Of a stretch of DNA of 33,916 nucleotides, positions 31,386 to 33,916 are shown piece after piece; position 1 is the first letter of the stretch; each line of letters starts with the position of its first letter. The notes below the pieces were generated by a model that worked only from the letters and a program-made list of their open reading frames with translations, searched no databases and was not told where the DNA came from. The position numbers and the translations under genes were made by a program. The DNA comes from Gemmobacter aquaticus (lineage in GTDB: Bacteria; Pseudomonadota; Alphaproteobacteria; Rhodobacterales; Rhodobacteraceae): assembly GCF_007859075.1 (NCBI RefSeq), contig NZ_VOAK01000007.1, positions 1 through 33,916 of the forward strand, in the 5' to 3' direction.

Positions 31386-31890
31386 ATCTATTCCGCTGAC
31401 CCATTTGGTGTTCTGGGGGGCCATGACCATGAGCCGGGATGCGCGGTTCAGGCAGCAGTTGCGGTCGGAGGGCTTGATCCCGAGCGTCTCGAGCGCTGGC
31501 GCAAACTTGGGGACGAGAACCGGATCAACACCCCTGTCCAGTCCGGGCCTCGCGGGAGCAAGCAGACGAAATCCAGTGTCAAACGACGCTGACCACCCAG
31601 ACGCTGGCCACCCAAAAGAGACGTCGGCCCATATCTGACGTTTACCCTCGACAGTGTCCGTTTGATCATTTCCTCCGAAGCAGAGGTTGGCCCGTAGCGA
31701 AGCATTCGCGTGCCGCGGGTCCACGCCCGGCGGGTAGAGGAAGGCGTTCTTCGCTTTGCCGCCTTCCGCCCTGGCAGTCAGCTTGCGAATTCTTGATGGT
31801 GGCCGAAGCTCAAATCGTCGTCCTGACGACTGACCTTGGACTCGGTCGCCGGGCAAGTTAGGGTTCTGCCTTCCCAGCGATGAGGATTCC
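31386..31890. other. 505 bp without a supported gene, upstream of the ABC exporter
   Basis: I see no credible gene. The final part must contain the promoter of the exporter operon. An inverted repeat CGTCGT-CCT-GACGAC-like segment lies near 31815-31831, and AGCGATGAGGA just before the ATG at 31891 serves as ribosome binding site. Confidence 0.4.
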
Positions 31891-32817
31891 ATGCCGTCGA
31901 TTGTTTCGGTCCGCAATTTGACCAAGACCTACAGTTCCGGCTTTCAGGCGCTGAAATCTGTAGATCTAGCGATTGAAGAAGGTGAGATTCTTGCGCTTCT
32001 TGGCCCGAACGGGGCGGGGAAGACGACGCTGATTTCCACAATTTGCGGCATCGTGCAGCCAACGTCGGGCAGCGTGACTGTGGGCGGGCATGATGTGGTC
32101 AAGAATTTCCGTGCTTCGCGTGAACTGATTGGGCTGGTGCCGCAGGAAATCAGCCTCGAGCCTTTTGAGAAGGTGTTCAATGCGGTCAGCTTCTCGCGCG
32201 GCCTTTTTGGCAAGGCACCGGACCCCGCCTATGTCGAACGCGTGCTGAGACAGTTGTCGCTGTGGGACAAGCAGGACAGCGCGATCATGCCGCTGTCCGG
32301 CGGGATGAAGCGACGCGTGCTGATCGCCAAGGCGCTGGCCCACCAGCCACGGGTCCTGTTTCTGGATGAGCCGTCAGCGGGCGTGGATGTGGAATTGCGC
32401 AAGGACATGTGGTCGGTCGTCGGTGACCTCAAGGCCGCGGGCGTGACGATCATTCTGACCACGCACTACATCGAAGAGGCCGAAGCGATCGCCGATCGGG
32501 TAGGCGTGATCAACAAGGGCGAGATTCTGCTCGTCGAGGACAAGGCCGCGCTGATGCAGCGGATGGGGCAAAAGCAGCTGCATATCGAACTGGCCGCGCC
32601 GCTGACAGCATTGCCCGCCTCGCTGGCGCACTATCCGCTTGAACTTGGGTCAAATCAACAGAGCCTGGTCTACACCTATGACACCAAAGGCGAACGGACT
32701 GGGATCGTGACCCTGCTCAACGATCTGCGCGCTGCGGGATTGCAGTTGACCGACCTGCAAACCCGTCAGAGCAGCCTTGAAGACATTTTCGTCGGACTGC
32801 TGAGGGAACAGGCATGA
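31891..32817 (+). CDS. yadG: ABC-2-type transporter ATPase (YadG-like)
   Basis: The 308-aa product has Walker [10 protein letters not shown] (about residues 38-46), Q-loop [26 protein letters not shown], signature [15 protein letters not shown], Walker [13 protein letters not shown] and H-loop [21 protein letters not shown], the pattern of the YadG/NodI/DrrA drug and polysaccharide exporter group. After about 225 comes a variable C-terminal domain ending in [16 protein letters not shown]. It overlaps the permease gene by 4 bp (ATGA). Substrate unknown; the operon is intact, unlike its neighbours to the left. Confidence 0.88.
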   Translation: MPSIVSVRNLTKTYSSGFQALKSVDLAIEEGEILALLGPNGAGKTTLISTICGIVQPTSGSVTVGGHDVVKNFRASRELIGLVPQEISLEPFEKVFNAVSFSRGLFGKAPDPAYVERVLRQLSLWDKQDSAIMPLSGGMKRRVLIAKALAHQPRVLFLDEPSAGVDVELRKDMWSVVGDLKAAGVTIILTTHYIEEAEAIADRVGVINKGEILLVEDKAALMQRMGQKQLHIELAAPLTALPASLAHYPLELGSNQQSLVYTYDTKGERTGIVTLLNDLRAAGLQLTDLQTRQSSLEDIFVGLLREQA

Positions 32818-33575
32818 ACGTCCACGCCATACGGGTGATCTTCCAACGCGAAATGGCGCGGTTCTACCGCACAATCATGGAATCACTGATCTCTCCGGTG
32901 ATCTCGACCTCGCTTTACTTCGTCGTGTTCGGGGCAGCGATCGGCAGCCGGATCGAAACGGTGGAAGGTGTCACTTATGGCGCGTTCATCGTGCCGGGGC
33001 TGATCATGCTTACAGTGATCACACAATCGGTCTCCAACGCGTCCTTCGCGATCCATTTCCCGAAGTTCATCGGATCGATCTACGAACTTTTGTCCGCGCC
33101 CGTCAGCTATCTTGAAATCGTGATCGGCTATGTCGGCGCGGCGGCGGTGAAGTCGATTCTGATCGGGCTCGTGATCCTTGGAACGGCCTACATATTCGTT
33201 GACCTGCCCATCGCGCACCCCTTCGCAATGTTCGCCCTGCTGTCGGTGACAAGCTTCAGCTTTTCGATCTTTGGATTCATCATCGGCATCTGGGCCAAGG
33301 ATTTCCAGCAGTTGCAGCTGATCCCTTTGTTGGTGCTGACGCCTCTGATCTTCCTGGGCGGCAGTTTCTACAGCGTCGACATGCTGCCGGGCGTTTGGCG
33401 CACCATCGCGCTGTTCAACCCGGTCGTGTACCTGATGTCGGTGTTCCGCTGGTCGTTCTTCGACACAGCGGATGTGCCGATTGCCATCAGCTTGGCAGCG
33501 ATTGTCCTGTTCACAACGATCTGCATGGGGGTGGTGTGGTGGATTTTCCGGACCGGTTGGCGCATTCGTCAATAG
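32814..33575 (+). CDS. yadH: ABC-2-type transporter permease (YadH-like)
   Basis: The 253-aa product has six hydrophobic segments and the ABC-2 permease pattern: [110 protein letters not shown], and [15 protein letters not shown]. Together with the ATPase it forms an exporter. The start is fixed by the ATGA overlap. Confidence 0.88.
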   Translation: MNVHAIRVIFQREMARFYRTIMESLISPVISTSLYFVVFGAAIGSRIETVEGVTYGAFIVPGLIMLTVITQSVSNASFAIHFPKFIGSIYELLSAPVSYLEIVIGYVGAAAVKSILIGLVILGTAYIFVDLPIAHPFAMFALLSVTSFSFSIFGFIIGIWAKDFQQLQLIPLLVLTPLIFLGGSFYSVDMLPGVWRTIALFNPVVYLMSVFRWSFFDTADVPIAISLAAIVLFTTICMGVVWWIFRTGWRIRQ

Positions 33576-33916
33576 GGCGGCGGGTCGAACGTTGACTGTT
33601 GCTGCCCACCGGATGCAGTTCCTTTGGCTTTGCAAAAGGTTGATCAACATGCTCACCGGTAGCCTCAGGCGCGCCCTGCCACTTCGACTGCACCAGCCTT
33701 TTCAGCATGTACTGCGAGGAACATAGGCAAACGCTGTGGGGCCGCACCTGAGTTTGCCCGTGACGTCTCTGACCCGGAGCGCAACGCAATCGGCCCATTC
33801 CGGTCATGTGATCAACGCGCAGCGAACGGACACTCCTCGTGCGTTCGCTGCGCTGCCGTCCTGTGCCTCAAGTGGGCTCGTCTCGCCGGGTCCGTGGGCG
33901 ATAGCAAGCTTGGCGA
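33576..33916. other. Non-coding right edge
   Basis: No gene is supported in this 341-bp edge. It includes the perfect inverted repeat at 33817-33853. Rightward open frames are continuations of the antisense of the permease gene or short chance frames. Confidence 0.45.
33817..33853. repeat. Perfect 12-bp inverted repeat
   Basis: GCGCAGCGAACG and CGTTCGCTGCGC flank a 13-nt loop (33829-33841). No U-tract follows, and it lies about 240 bp after the exporter operon. It could be a factor-dependent terminator, a recombination site or an element end. Confidence 0.55.

Noticed and set aside
31272-31925. One 217-aa leftward gene
   Set aside because: Only the last 37 residues fit a transposase tail, and the rest overlaps the start of the ABC ATPase gene.

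Overview
The window is high-GC DNA of an alphaproteobacterium, most likely Rhodobacteraceae/Paracoccaceae. I infer this from codon use, the long N-terminal insert in TauC, and the general look of the ABC-transporter and mobilisation genes; no rRNA or tRNA is present to settle it. A MobV-type relaxase, fragments of at least three IS110-like and one IS66-like element, and broken genes at both ends suggest a plasmid, chromid or genomic island.

Left margin (1-3113): the start of a leftward gene at the edge, a 170-aa protein of unknown function (377-889, minus) divergent from a 57-aa ribbon-helix-helix protein (1019-1192, plus), then two truncated IS110-type transposase C-termini on opposite strands, joined near 2170-2182, followed by DNA with no clear gene.

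Core (3114-27672): about 24.5 kb given almost wholly to scavenging sulfur from organic compounds. Rightward: an unknown 163-aa protein and an FAD/NAD(P)-binding oxidoreductase, then metQNI. Leftward, in several operons: (i) two SfnB/DszC-like flavoproteins, a DszA/NtaA-like monooxygenase, an SsuD-like alkanesulfonate monooxygenase and an amidohydrolase-fold protein; (ii) tauABC; (iii) msuE-like FMN reductase, sfnG-like dimethylsulfone monooxygenase, a five-gene branched-chain-amino-acid-type ABC transporter and a serine acetyltransferase; (iv) two small helical proteins translationally coupled to each other. A third SfnB/DszC-like gene (26443-27672, plus) closes the region. The proposed logic is import of sulfonates, sulfones or thioethers by three ABC systems, oxidative C-S cleavage by two-component FMNH2 monooxygenases fed by the reductase, and capture of the released sulfur through O-acetylserine.

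The most striking non-coding signal is a repeated, imperfectly palindromic 26-bp element of the form TTAAAACGA-N8-GTCGTGAT found six times, just ahead of six different transcription units of this core (3069, 5219, 13700, 16918, 24753, 26034). It looks like the operator of one sulfur-responsive regulator, and no candidate regulator gene lies in the core itself.

Right margin (27673-33916): an IS66 remnant, two tandem perfect hairpins, a single orphan type I-E-like CRISPR repeat, a MobV relaxase gene with a possible oriT region, a doubtful small ORF, an M20-peptidase C-terminal fragment, another IS110-like transposase tail, and an intact two-gene ABC-2 exporter of the YadG/YadH type. The last 340 bp hold no gene but contain a perfect 12-bp inverted repeat.
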